From Marinobacter sp. EhC06 (GTDB lineage Bacteria > Pseudomonadota > Gammaproteobacteria > Pseudomonadales > Oleiphilaceae): a DNA stretch of 64,000 bases. The translations under genes and the position numbers were made by a program. The notes beneath the pieces were generated by a model. It did not search any database. It worked only from the letters and a program-made list of their open reading frames with translations, and was not told the DNA's origin. Below, piece by piece: positions 8,722 through 17,368 of this stretch. Every line of letters begins with the position of its first letter. The first letter of the stretch is position 1. Where the stretch lies: positions 1 through 64,000 of the forward strand of contig NZ_LXYO01000036.1 in NCBI RefSeq assembly GCF_001650915.1, given 5' to 3'.

Positions 8722-9002
8722 AGGTTGGCCTCCATACGTAGCAGTTCACGCTCAAGGCGATCCAGCAGCCAGGGCAGCAAAAGTCGGACGCCTTCGTCAT
8801 CAGGTGTCATCAGGGTGTTCTTGATCCAGGTCTCCAGCGCTTGGGTGTTATTCCTTTCCCAGCCAAAGCCGAGGAAACAGACCAGGGAGTCATCCTGAGG
8901 GATACGCAGGCAAGCCTGCAGTGCCCTGGCGAGTCGACCCAATACAGCGCGAGGTGGCAGTTGGCAGTGCTCGGAGACGTACATAGCTGGGTGGCTGCTC
9001 AT
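8718..9002 (-). CDS. hypothetical 94-residue integrase-associated protein
   Basis: A short, largely helical protein with many Leu, Arg and Glu and no recognised family. Both ends overlap neighbours by ATGA (integrase stop/start at 8999-9002; HD-protein start at 8718-8721). Coupling this tight supports a real gene made in proportion to the integrase and the HD protein. A structural or accessory role in element mobility is an inference from position alone. Confidence 0.6.
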   Translation of the reverse strand: MSSHPAMYVSEHCQLPPRAVLGRLARALQACLRIPQDDSLVCFLGFGWERNNTQALETWIKNTLMTPDDEGVRLLLPWLLDRLERELLRMEANL

Positions 9003-10204
9003 GTCTGGTCCTCCTCGATCAGTAATTCAGACTCGGTGCTGTTTACCATCTCTCTGGCAAGCAGTCGCTCAAAAGCAGATCCGTCTCGTCGAGTCAGGTT
9101 GGGCACGTAACGCGAGTACACCCGGAACAGCATTTCTGTCGTTGTATGACCCATCTGGCGTGCAATCCACTCCGGATTCTCGCCTGCGGCCAACCACAAC
9201 GTGGCAGCCGTATGCCGTGTTTGGTAAGGACGCCGCTTCCGCAAACCAAGGTGGCGGAGCAGGGGATACCAGACCCGCTTGGTGACATTGTTGTGATTCA
9301 GCGGGCCGCCCGTTCGGGTACAGAAAACAAAGTCCATGTTCCCCGTTGCTTTCTTCTGATCGTTCAGCGCATCTATGGCCAGCTGAGACATTTCAATCGT
9401 GCGGAAGGAGCCATCATTTTTGGTGTACTCCAGACGCCCTTGGACCAGGGCCTGGCGAACCAGAATCTGGCGACGCTTGAAATCCACGTGGTCCCACTGG
9501 AGCCCGTCGATTTCACCGGTGCGCATCCCGGTGAAGAAGCGAACGGTATAGTAGTTCCTGAAATCAGGCCGGACCGTCTCAATGATCTGTTTCACTTCAT
9601 CGATACTGAACGGCTCCACATCCGTCCGCGGCACCTTCAGTGATTTAATCCCATGATAGGGTGAGCTAAACTCAAAGCGGTTGGCCGCTTCGCTAAGGAT
9701 CATGCGCAAAGGCGTCATGATTCGGTTGATACGACTGGCTGAAAGACTGTTTCCGCTCCGGGTTGTAACTTTGGCGAGTGAGGCCCGGAAATCAAGAATG
9801 TCTTTCTTGGTGATGCGGCCAACCTCTTTTTCCCCGAAATAGGGGTTGAGGTAGTTTTTCAGTGTTCCCTCCACAGTCTCGATGTGTGACTGGCGCCACT
9901 GGATTTTCATCTCGTTCAGCCAATCACCGGAGAAATCCCGGAACAGCGTCGTTTCTTGATACCCCACAGCGGCGTTGCGGAAGGCAGTTGCAAACTTCTC
10001 TATGTTGGGACTGTTCGGAAAGTAGTTTCCGTACTCAAATGACCCGAGAGTGATTTCAGCCTCAATCCTTGCAAGGATCTTTTCGAGCTGTTTCCGGTTC
10101 TTGGGGGTGTCTGGCAGAGCAGTCTGTTCCCTGCAGCGTTTTCCCTGGAATCGGAAGTCGAAGCAAAGCTTGCCGGTTTCAGGCCTCGTAACAATCTTAC
10201 CCAC
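8999..10204 (-). CDS. int: phage-type tyrosine integrase with arm-binding domain
   Basis: 401 residues from GTG 10204, which follows a GGGGAGGG ribosome-binding site; a longer frame to 10309 would run far into the upstream gene. The N terminus matches the arm-type DNA-binding domain of DUF3596-like integrases (about 1-60), followed by a SAM-like core-binding domain (about 90-180). The catalytic residues in this numbering are Arg228 (Gly-Met-Arg-Thr-Gly-Glu), Lys262, Tyr327-x-x-Arg330 (the common Tyr variant of HxxR), His353 (Met-Gly-His) and nucleophile Tyr363. It overlaps the excisionase-like gene upstream. It is the likely integrase for the tRNA-Arg end of the island. Confidence 0.9.
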   Translation of the reverse strand: MGKIVTRPETGKLCFDFRFQGKRCREQTALPDTPKNRKQLEKILARIEAEITLGSFEYGNYFPNSPNIEKFATAFRNAAVGYQETTLFRDFSGDWLNEMKIQWRQSHIETVEGTLKNYLNPYFGEKEVGRITKKDILDFRASLAKVTTRSGNSLSASRINRIMTPLRMILSEAANRFEFSSPYHGIKSLKVPRTDVEPFSIDEVKQIIETVRPDFRNYYTVRFFTGMRTGEIDGLQWDHVDFKRRQILVRQALVQGRLEYTKNDGSFRTIEMSQLAIDALNDQKKATGNMDFVFCTRTGGPLNHNNVTKRVWYPLLRHLGLRKRRPYQTRHTAATLWLAAGENPEWIARQMGHTTTEMLFRVYSRYVPNLTRRDGSAFERLLAREMVNSTESELLIEEDQT

Positions 10205-10433
10205 GGCACACCCCTCCCCGAGCCATTGGCACAGCAAAAGCAGCATTACTTGCTTGGTCGTACATGTCTTTTTCCACCCGCTCCCAGATATAGAGAATTT
10301 TTCGCCCACCGAAAGGACGGATGTAGTGAATGCCCTCTAGCAGCACGCTATCCTTCAAACGCTCGCGGATCGTGCGAGCGTCATATTTGATTCGCTGGGA
10401 CAGTTCTTCGGTAGTCAGATACTCCTGTGACAT
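10197..10433 (-). CDS. excisionase-like helix-turn-helix protein
   Basis: A 78-residue protein beginning with Leu-Thr-Thr-Glu-Glu-Leu-Ser-x-Arg, then Ala-Arg-Thr-Ile-Arg-Glu-Arg and a basic loop (Phe-Gly-Gly-Arg-Lys). This is the pattern of small winged-helix excisionases and pyocin-activator-like proteins. Its end overlaps the GTG start of the integrase by 8 bases, a classic xis-int layout. It heads a coupled four-gene leftward operon and probably controls excision direction or represses the divergent promoter region at 10434-10584. Confidence 0.7.
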   Translation of the reverse strand: MSQEYLTTEELSQRIKYDARTIRERLKDSVLLEGIHYIRPFGGRKILYIWERVEKDMYDQASNAAFAVPMARGGVCRG

Positions 10434-10463
10434 AGCTTTTCACCTCTGCTATCGTTCAGTGCT

Positions 10464-10503
10464 GGAGGACATACCGCATGACTAGCGCCTCAAAATGTCC
10501 TCC
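10464..10503. promoter_or_regulatory. inverted repeat between divergent excisionase and Xre genes
   Basis: Perfect 9-bp arms GGAGGACAT (10464-10472) and ATGTCCTCC (10495-10503), 22 bases apart, lie in the 151-base region between the two divergent regulators. A second, smaller dyad (AAAGAC/GTCTTT) lies about 20-30 bases further right. The spacing of the arms, about three helical turns centre to centre, suits an operator bound by the Xre-type or excisionase-like protein. The role is inferred. Confidence 0.4.
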
Positions 10504-10584
10504 TGTAGATCATTATGCACTCATAAAGACCTTTTGCAAGTCTTTTTGATCTCCTGTGGGTTAATTTGTTCTTTGGTGGGCCAA

Positions 10585-10791
10585 ATGATTAAGTGCCATC
10601 TGTCTAAGCTGATGGGCGAGAAGAAACTTAAGATTGTCGATGTGGCGAGAGAAACTGGGGTTAACCGGGGCACGGTCACCCGGCTTTATCACGAGACAGC
10701 GAGTCGTGTGGAGCTCGAAACTATTGAAGCCCTGTGCCGATATCTGGGCTGTGACGTTGGTGATTTGTTCGAGTTTGTAGACGAGCAGTAA
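10585..10791 (+). CDS. Xre-family transcriptional regulator (68 residues)
   Basis: A compact Cro/C1-type helix-turn-helix protein like YozG: Lys-Ile-Val-Asp-Val-Ala-Arg-Glu-Thr-Gly as helix 2, then Asn-Arg-Gly-Thr-Val-Thr-Arg-Leu as the recognition helix, ending Cys-Asp-Val-Gly-Asp-Leu-Phe. ATG 10585 follows GGTGGG; the frame can be extended to 10495, but that part is Cys-rich, does not match the family and overlaps the palindrome. It lies 30 bases before mrr and is divergent from the integrase module. It probably regulates the restriction block, as controller proteins do. Confidence 0.8.
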   Translation: MIKCHLSKLMGEKKLKIVDVARETGVNRGTVTRLYHETASRVELETIEALCRYLGCDVGDLFEFVDEQ

Positions 10792-10821
10792 GCAAAGTTC
10801 TGGCAGGGAGTAGTACAGGCA

Positions 10822-11736
10822 ATGGCGATACCTGATTTTCAGTCAGTCATGCGTCCGGTTCTTCAAACAGTTAGCGACGGGCAGGCCCGAGCGTTGGCCG
10901 ATGTGCGCGAGGCCGTGAAAGAAGCTTTTGAGCTGTCAGAGGAAGAGCGGAAAGAGCGTCTGCCATCCGGCAATCAGACGGTAATCAACAACCGGGTGGG
11001 TTGGGCAAGGACATACCTCAATAAAGCCGGACTTCTTACAATTCCGGAAAGAGGCATGGTGCAGATCACCGAGCGCGGCCAGGATGCGTTATGCAATGGA
11101 CCCGAGCGCATCAGTGTTGCATGGTTAAAACAGTTTCCCGAGTTCCATGATTTCCATACCCAGAAACCAAAACCTGTCAGCGATTCCTTGAAGCCATTGG
11201 ACGACACCATTGAAGAGGCTACGCCTGACGAGCAGCTTGCCTCTGCGCACCAGTCTTTGATGGAAAACCTTGCCGACGAAGTGCTGGATAGCATCCGCAA
11301 AGCATCACCATCTTTTTTCGAAAAGCTGGTCGTCGACCTAATGATCTCCATGGGCTATGGCGGCTCCAGGAAAGAGGCAGGGCAGGCCACACAAACGACC
11401 AACGATGATGGAATTGACGGCATTATAAAGGAAGACAAACTTGGCTTGGATACCATCTACCTTCAAGCCAAACGCTGGACGAATACGGTCCATCGCCCAG
11501 AAATTGACAAGTTCATTGGTGCTCTTACCCGGCAACGTGCCCGAAAAGGTGTTTTCCTGACCACATCCGATTTTTCATCTGGTGCTCGCGATGCGGCCGC
11601 TGGACTGGATATGAAGGTTGTTCTCATCGATGGGCGCGAACTGGCTCAGCTCATGATCGAGAACAACCTGGGCGTCAATGTGAAGGATGTTTACGAGGTC
11701 AAACAGGTCGATACCGACTATTTCATTGAAGAGTGA
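10822..11736 (+). CDS. mrr: Mrr-type type IV restriction endonuclease
   Basis: A 304-residue protein, the usual Mrr length. The N-terminal winged-helix Mrr_N domain (about 1-110) is followed by a PD-(D/E)xK-like nuclease domain (about 150-290) with Asp199 in Gly-Ile-Asp-Gly and Gln215-Ala-Lys217-Arg-Trp, the Gln-x-Lys variant typical of Mrr. Mrr enzymes cut DNA carrying foreign methylation. The gene follows the Xre regulator by 30 bases and precedes hsdR by 142 bases. A weak hairpin (GCTCTG-TTTT-CAGAGC, 11738-11753) directly after its stop might attenuate read-through. Confidence 0.9.
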   Translation: MAIPDFQSVMRPVLQTVSDGQARALADVREAVKEAFELSEEERKERLPSGNQTVINNRVGWARTYLNKAGLLTIPERGMVQITERGQDALCNGPERISVAWLKQFPEFHDFHTQKPKPVSDSLKPLDDTIEEATPDEQLASAHQSLMENLADEVLDSIRKASPSFFEKLVVDLMISMGYGGSRKEAGQATQTTNDDGIDGIIKEDKLGLDTIYLQAKRWTNTVHRPEIDKFIGALTRQRARKGVFLTTSDFSSGARDAAAGLDMKVVLIDGRELAQLMIENNLGVNVKDVYEVKQVDTDYFIEE

Positions 11737-11878
11737 CGCTCTGTTTTCAGAGCTTGTATTCGCAGCTATCTGGCCAGAAATGGCAGATGCGTCGCTCGAA
11801 TAAGTACAGCTGGAGTAGCGCGCGAGCCACGCTCACAATGATAGGGCTCGGCAAGGATAAGTAAATAAGGAAGTACGC

Positions 11879-14686
11879 ATGGTCAATCAAAATCCGGAAC
11901 AAAAAGCCCGAGACGAGATAGATCAGCTCCTCGCAAAGGCTGGCTGGGCTGTGCAGGACAAGAAAAAGATCGATTTTTCTGCCTCACTTGGGGTGGCTGT
12001 GCGCGAGTACCAAACTGACGTTGGTCCGGCCGACTATGTTCTCTTCGTGGAAAAACAAGCCGTTGGTGTAATCGAAGCCAAGCCGGAGGCCTGGGGTGAG
12101 AAAATCACCATCGTCGAAGACCAGTCCCAGGGCTACGCTAACGCCACGCTGAAGTGGGTCAACAACAGCCAGCCTCTGCGCTTTGTGTATGAAAGCACCG
12201 GCGTGATTACCCGTTTTACCGATGGCAACGACCCACACCCGCGTTCACGGGAAGTGTTCAACTTCCATCGCCCCGAAACATTGGCAAAATGGGTACATGA
12301 ACCCAAAAGCCTTCGTGCCCGATTACAGGATTTTCCGCCGCTGAACACCACCGGCCTGCGGGACTGCCAGATTACTGCTATAACCAATCTTGAAGAATCG
12401 TTAAAGCAGGATAAACCCCGCGCTCTGGTACAGATGGCCACGGGCTCGGGAAAAACCTTTACCGCTATTACTTCCAGCTACCGTTTATTGAGAGAGCCGG
12501 TCAGTGCCAACCGAATCCTGTTTCTGGTAGACACCAAAAACCTGGGCGAACAAGCCGAACAGGAATTCATGAGCTTTTTGCCTAACGACGATAACCGGAA
12601 GTTCACCGAGCTCTACACGGTCCAGCGCCTGAAAAACCAGTTCATTGTCAAAGATGCCCAGGTGTGTATCAGTACTATTCAGCGTATGTACTCCATTCTC
12701 AGGGGCGAACCGTTGGAAGAATCACTGGAAGAGCAGAACCCGGCGGAGCAATTCACCCGGCCTAAAGAACCCTTGCCGGTGGTCTATAACGACAAGATTC
12801 CCCCCGAGTTTTTCGACGTTATCATCATTGATGAATGTCACCGCTCCATCTACAACCTGTGGCGTCAGGTGTTGGAATATTTCGATGCCTATCTGGTAGG
12901 GCTGACCGCCACACCCGATAACCGCACCTTTGGTTTCTTCCGCAAAAACGTGGTTAGCGAGTACGACCACGAAAACGCCGTGGCGGATGGCGTTAACGTT
13001 GGCAACGAAGTTTATGTGATTGAAACCGAGAAAACTCAGAAAGGCGGCGAGATTACCGCCAAACAGCAGGTGGAAAGGCGCGAACGTAGCACCCGCCGCA
13101 GGCGCTGGGAAACCCAGGATGAGGACGAAACCTACACCGCCAAGCAACTGGACCGGAATATTGTTAACCCCGACCAGATTCGCACTGTGCTTCGTGCCTT
13201 CAGGGATGCCTTGCCCAGCATTTTTCCAGGCCGAGACGAAGTCCCGAAAACGCTGATTTTCGCCAAAACCGACAGCCACGCCGACGACATTATTCAGACG
13301 GTGCGAGAGGAATTTGGTGAGAGCAATCAGTTCTGCAGAAAGGTCACCTATCGGGTGGCCAACGACAAACTGGATGCTGACGGCAACGTGATCGAAAAAG
13401 GCGAAGACCCTAAATCCGTACTCGCCCAGTTTCGTAATGACTACTACCCGCGGATCGCCGTGACAGTGGATATGATCGCCACTGGTACAGATGTTAAAGC
13501 GCTAGAATGCCTGCTGTTCATGCGGGATGTGAAGAGCAAGAACTACTTCGAACAAATGAAAGGTCGGGGCACCCGAACTCTGGATAAAGATAGTTTGAAA
13601 AAGGTCACGCCATCTGCGCAAGGCGCCAAAACCCACTACGTGATTGTGGACGCCATCGGCGTGACTAAATCCCTGAAAACCGCTAGCCAACCACTGATCA
13701 CTAAACCTAGCGTTCCTATGAAAGACCTGGCCATGGGCGTAATGATGGGCGCCAGCGATACGGATACGGTATCTTCCCTGGCTGGACGTTTGGCAAGACT
13801 GGACAAACAGCTGGACGACAAAGAGCGTGCCCGCATCGCCGGGAAAGCGGGCGGTATACCCCTGTTGACGATTGTAGGTGAACTGTTCAATGCCATTGAT
13901 GGCGACCGGGTAGAACAAAAAGCCTTGGAAATTGTCAGCCAGCCAGCGGGAACAGACCCCGGCGACAGCGCCCGTGATCAGGCCCAGAAAGAACTGGTAA
14001 GACAGGCTGCCAATGTGTTCAGCGGCGATTTGATCGACCTGATCGATAGCATCCGCCGAGATAAGGAACAAACCATTGTCCACGACGACCTGGATAATAT
14101 AATCACCGCCGAATGGGCTGGTGAAACCACCGACAATGCCAAAGCCCTGGCGCAGGAGTTTGCCGACTACCTTCAGGGGCAGTCAGACAACATTGACGCT
14201 TTGAGCATCTACTTCCATACCCCTGCCAGGCGCAGCGAAGTGACTTACCCCCAAATCAAAGCCCTGTTGGAACAGCTCAGGCAGGAACGGCCAAAGCTCG
14301 CGCCATTGCGCGTCTGGCAGGCTTATGCCCACCTGGACAATTACAAAGGCGAGAATCCATTGAGTGAGCTCACCGCCCTGGTGGCACTGATACGCCGCGT
14401 ATGCGGCATCGACCCGGGAATCAGAACCTTTGGCAGCACTGTCAGAAAGAACTTTCAGGACTGGGTCATGAAATACCACGCCGGTGGTAGCGACAAATTC
14501 AACGAACAGCAAATGGCCTGGCTGCACCTGATCCGCGACCACATTGCCAGCTCATTCCACGTCGAGCGGGATGATCTGGATATGGCTCCGTTTGATGCCC
14601 AGGGTGGGTTGGGGCGGATGTACCAGTTGTTTGGGGAGCGGATGGACTGGGTGATGGGTGAGTTGAATCGGGAGTTGGTGGCGTGA
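11879..14686 (+). CDS. hsdR: type I restriction enzyme R subunit
   Basis: A 935-residue motor and nuclease subunit. The N-terminal nuclease motif is Asp52 with Glu66-Ala-Lys68. The helicase motifs are Walker A Gly-Ser-Gly-Lys-Thr (189-193), Asp-Glu-Cys-His (318-321) and Thr-Ala-Thr-Pro (343-346); helicase motif VI and an EcoEI-type C-terminal domain follow. ATG 11879 has an AAGGA site nine bases upstream. HsdR translocates DNA and cleaves remote from the unmethylated site recognised by HsdS/HsdM. Its stop overlaps the GTG start of hsdS. Confidence 0.95.
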   Translation: MVNQNPEQKARDEIDQLLAKAGWAVQDKKKIDFSASLGVAVREYQTDVGPADYVLFVEKQAVGVIEAKPEAWGEKITIVEDQSQGYANATLKWVNNSQPLRFVYESTGVITRFTDGNDPHPRSREVFNFHRPETLAKWVHEPKSLRARLQDFPPLNTTGLRDCQITAITNLEESLKQDKPRALVQMATGSGKTFTAITSSYRLLREPVSANRILFLVDTKNLGEQAEQEFMSFLPNDDNRKFTELYTVQRLKNQFIVKDAQVCISTIQRMYSILRGEPLEESLEEQNPAEQFTRPKEPLPVVYNDKIPPEFFDVIIIDECHRSIYNLWRQVLEYFDAYLVGLTATPDNRTFGFFRKNVVSEYDHENAVADGVNVGNEVYVIETEKTQKGGEITAKQQVERRERSTRRRRWETQDEDETYTAKQLDRNIVNPDQIRTVLRAFRDALPSIFPGRDEVPKTLIFAKTDSHADDIIQTVREEFGESNQFCRKVTYRVANDKLDADGNVIEKGEDPKSVLAQFRNDYYPRIAVTVDMIATGTDVKALECLLFMRDVKSKNYFEQMKGRGTRTLDKDSLKKVTPSAQGAKTHYVIVDAIGVTKSLKTASQPLITKPSVPMKDLAMGVMMGASDTDTVSSLAGRLARLDKQLDDKERARIAGKAGGIPLLTIVGELFNAIDGDRVEQKALEIVSQPAGTDPGDSARDQAQKELVRQAANVFSGDLIDLIDSIRRDKEQTIVHDDLDNIITAEWAGETTDNAKALAQEFADYLQGQSDNIDALSIYFHTPARRSEVTYPQIKALLEQLRQERPKLAPLRVWQAYAHLDNYKGENPLSELTALVALIRRVCGIDPGIRTFGSTVRKNFQDWVMKYHAGGSDKFNEQQMAWLHLIRDHIASSFHVERDDLDMAPFDAQGGLGRMYQLFGERMDWVMGELNRELVA

Positions 14687-16290
14687 CGTCGTTTTTTGAT
14701 TCAGAGCTACCGCCAAATTGGGAGCTATTGCCAATCTCTGAAGTGGCTGAAGTCAATCCAAAATTTGATAAGCGAGGTATCGCTGATGATCTTGAGGTCA
14801 CTTTTATCCCGATGCCTGCCGTTGAGGCAGAAACTGGCTTTATCGACGCATCTGGGGTCCGTTGTTTTGGGCAAGTGAAGAAAGGCTACACTGGGTTTCT
14901 TGAAGGTGATGTGCTCTTCGCAAAGATTACACCTTGCATGGAAAACGGAAAAATGGCTGTCGTGCCAGCGATGAAAAATGGTGTTGGTTTTGGCTCTACA
15001 GAGTTCCATGTATTAAGGCCTGGGCCGAATCTCGATTCGAAATTTCTTTACTACTTTGTCTCTTCCAAGCAAGTCAGGTTTGATGCCGAGCACAACATGA
15101 GTGGAGCCGTTGGGCAAAAGCGTGTTCCTGCCGCTTACCTTGTTGGGTACCGGATTCCCGTTCCTTCTATAGATCAGCAAAAGCGCATTGTTTCGAAAAT
15201 CGAAGAAATCTACTCCGAACTGGACAACGGAATCTCCGCGCTGAAAACCGCCCGCAAACAGCTCAAAGTCTATCGACAGGCCGTGCTCAAACACGCTTTT
15301 GAGGGCAAGCTCACCGCCAAATGGCGGGAGAAGAATGCTGGCAAGCTGGAATACCCGCAACACATTGTGGCCCGTATTCAGTGGGAGCGTGAGGCCCGTT
15401 ATCAGCAGCAGTCGGAGGATTGGAAGGCTGCAGTCGAACTTTGGAAAGCGAATGGCAAGCTAGGAAGAAAGCCAGGCTCCCCTAAAAAGCTGGATGTGCC
15501 AGAAGCAATTAAGTTGCCTCTGGGTCATTACTTGGCCGATATGCCGAAAGAATGGGTATGTATCAAGGCTAGGCACCTTTGCGACTTCATTACTAAAGGA
15601 ACAACACCTGCGAAATCTGAGCTTTTTAGTGGCGAAGGAGATGTTCCATTTATAAAAGTTTATAATCTCACGAAAAGTGGAAGACTAGACTTTACGATAG
15701 ACCCAACATACGTCACTAATGATGTTCATCAACGGTTTCTGTGCCGCTCAAAAGTCTTCCCTGGTGATGTGCTAATGAATATCGTAGGCCCGCCACTAGG
15801 GAAGGTCTCTATAGTTCCCGATAGCTTTAAGGAATGGAATATAAACCAGGCAATTGCTATATATCGTAGTAAAATATTAAAGCCAAAGTATTTGTCGGAA
15901 TTCCTTTTATTTGAAAAAACTGTAAATTTCATGATGGCTCAGTCGAAAGCAACTGCAGGACAATTTAATCTTACTTTAGAAATTTGTAGAGAGTTGCCTA
16001 TTCCTGTGCCCTCTATGGAAGAGCAGTACGAAATAGTAAGTAGGATTGAAGAAAAGCTTTCCAATCTGGATTTTTTATCAATTGAAATTGAACGCCAGCT
16101 TTCAAAGTCGGAAACCCTCCGTCAATCCATCCTGAAAAAAGCTTTCTCCGGCCAACTGGTCCCTCAAGATCCCGACGACGAGCCGGCCAGCGAACTACTG
16201 GATCGAATCAGGGCAGAGAAACAGAAGGGAAAACAGACAGGAAGAGCCTCGGCGCAACCCTATGGTTCGAGCCTCCGGGAGGCGACCTGA
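14683..16290 (+). CDS. hsdS: type I restriction specificity subunit
   Basis: 535 residues from GTG 14683, overlapping the hsdR stop. Two target-recognition domains (about 1-165 and 285-445) are each followed by a long conserved helix (about 165-215 and 445-500) bearing the Leu-Lys-x-Ala-Phe-Glu/Ser-Gly-x-Leu signature. This is the standard circularly repeated HsdS layout. The second recognition domain, roughly 15560-16090, is visibly richer in A and T than the rest of the locus, fitting domain exchange. HsdS sets the DNA sequence recognised by the R2M2S enzyme. Confidence 0.93.
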   Translation: MTSFFDSELPPNWELLPISEVAEVNPKFDKRGIADDLEVTFIPMPAVEAETGFIDASGVRCFGQVKKGYTGFLEGDVLFAKITPCMENGKMAVVPAMKNGVGFGSTEFHVLRPGPNLDSKFLYYFVSSKQVRFDAEHNMSGAVGQKRVPAAYLVGYRIPVPSIDQQKRIVSKIEEIYSELDNGISALKTARKQLKVYRQAVLKHAFEGKLTAKWREKNAGKLEYPQHIVARIQWEREARYQQQSEDWKAAVELWKANGKLGRKPGSPKKLDVPEAIKLPLGHYLADMPKEWVCIKARHLCDFITKGTTPAKSELFSGEGDVPFIKVYNLTKSGRLDFTIDPTYVTNDVHQRFLCRSKVFPGDVLMNIVGPPLGKVSIVPDSFKEWNINQAIAIYRSKILKPKYLSEFLLFEKTVNFMMAQSKATAGQFNLTLEICRELPIPVPSMEEQYEIVSRIEEKLSNLDFLSIEIERQLSKSETLRQSILKKAFSGQLVPQDPDDEPASELLDRIRAEKQKGKQTGRASAQPYGSSLREAT

Positions 16291-16354
16291 TGTTTATGTT
16301 TCAGCTTCCTTGGCCTGCTGCGTACAATAGTGCTCCGATAAGAGGTGCTATCTA

Positions 16355-17353
16355 ATGGCCAGTGCAGATCAACTCAAAGCGCTACTCCGTTCCCATCTAG
16401 AGGGTGACGACACCCGCTTCTATTCCATTGCGATGCAGGTGGCGGCCCGCGAGGCCAAGATGGGCCACGGAAAGCTCGCCGAGGAACTTCGTACACTGAT
16501 TGATCAGGCGAAGTCTCGCCAAGTCACGTCATCAGAATCCAGGACCGTACCCATAAGCAAGCCGCGCGGTGAGTTGGCCAATCTGTTAACGGTCAGCTAT
16601 CCGAAAAATCGTCTGGTCGACATGGTGTTGGCGGATGATCTGGAGCAACAGCTTGAGCGCATTATTCGGGAACAGCGTCATGCGGCTGAAATTCTGTCTC
16701 ACGGTCTACAACCAAGGCGTAAATTACTTCTGGTTGGCCCCCCGGGAACGGGTAAAACAATGACAGCATCAGTGCTGGCCGGCGAGTTGGGCCTGCCGTT
16801 GTTTGAAGTGCGCCTGGATGGTTTGATGACTAAGTTTATGGGTGAAACCGCAGCAAAGCTCCGGCAGATTTTCGAGGCAACCCAGCAGGCGCGGGGTGTT
16901 TACTTCTTCGATGAGTTTGATGCCATCGGCTCACAGCGAGGGCTGAATAATGATGTGGGTGAAGTCCGGCGAATACTGAACAGCTTTCTTCAAATGATCG
17001 AGCAGGATCAATCCCATAGCCTGATAGTTGGCGCCACAAACCATCCTGAAATTCTGGATAATGCTCTTTTCCGCAGGTTTGATGACCTTCTGCATTACGA
17101 ACTTCCAGATGAGAAACACATCGCCAACGTTTTAAGAACTAGGCTAAAAAACCGGGCCGTTAAAAATATTTCGTGGAAACGGCTGGCATCAAAGGCTGTT
17201 GGCTTGAGTTATGCGGAGCTCACCAGGGCGGCGGATGAAGTGTTGAAGACCGCGTTGATTGACCGTAAAGACATGATTTCTGAAAAAGATGTTTGCCTGT
17301 CTCTTGAAGAGCGTAGGAGCCTATCGAATAGACTGGGTGGTGAAAGCTTTTAA
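16355..17353 (+). CDS. ietA: AAA+ ATPase, IetA-like
   Basis: A 332-residue single-domain AAA+ ATPase: Walker A Gly-Pro-Pro-Gly-Thr-Gly-Lys-Thr (128-135), Walker B ending Asp186-Glu187, sensor 1 region Ala-Thr-Asn-His (227-230) and an Arg-Arg finger near 240. The helical N terminus (1-70) probably binds the partner. It is followed 15 bases later by a subtilase gene, matching the two-gene composition of the IetAS anti-phage system, first known as a Ti-plasmid stability and incompatibility locus. A TACAAT at 16323 could be a -10 for a private promoter, but the -35 is poor. The symbol rests on domain and pair architecture. Confidence 0.75.
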   Translation: MASADQLKALLRSHLEGDDTRFYSIAMQVAAREAKMGHGKLAEELRTLIDQAKSRQVTSSESRTVPISKPRGELANLLTVSYPKNRLVDMVLADDLEQQLERIIREQRHAAEILSHGLQPRRKLLLVGPPGTGKTMTASVLAGELGLPLFEVRLDGLMTKFMGETAAKLRQIFEATQQARGVYFFDEFDAIGSQRGLNNDVGEVRRILNSFLQMIEQDQSHSLIVGATNHPEILDNALFRRFDDLLHYELPDEKHIANVLRTRLKNRAVKNISWKRLASKAVGLSYAELTRAADEVLKTALIDRKDMISEKDVCLSLEERRSLSNRLGGESF

Positions 17354-17368
17354 AAATAAGGATGTTGC

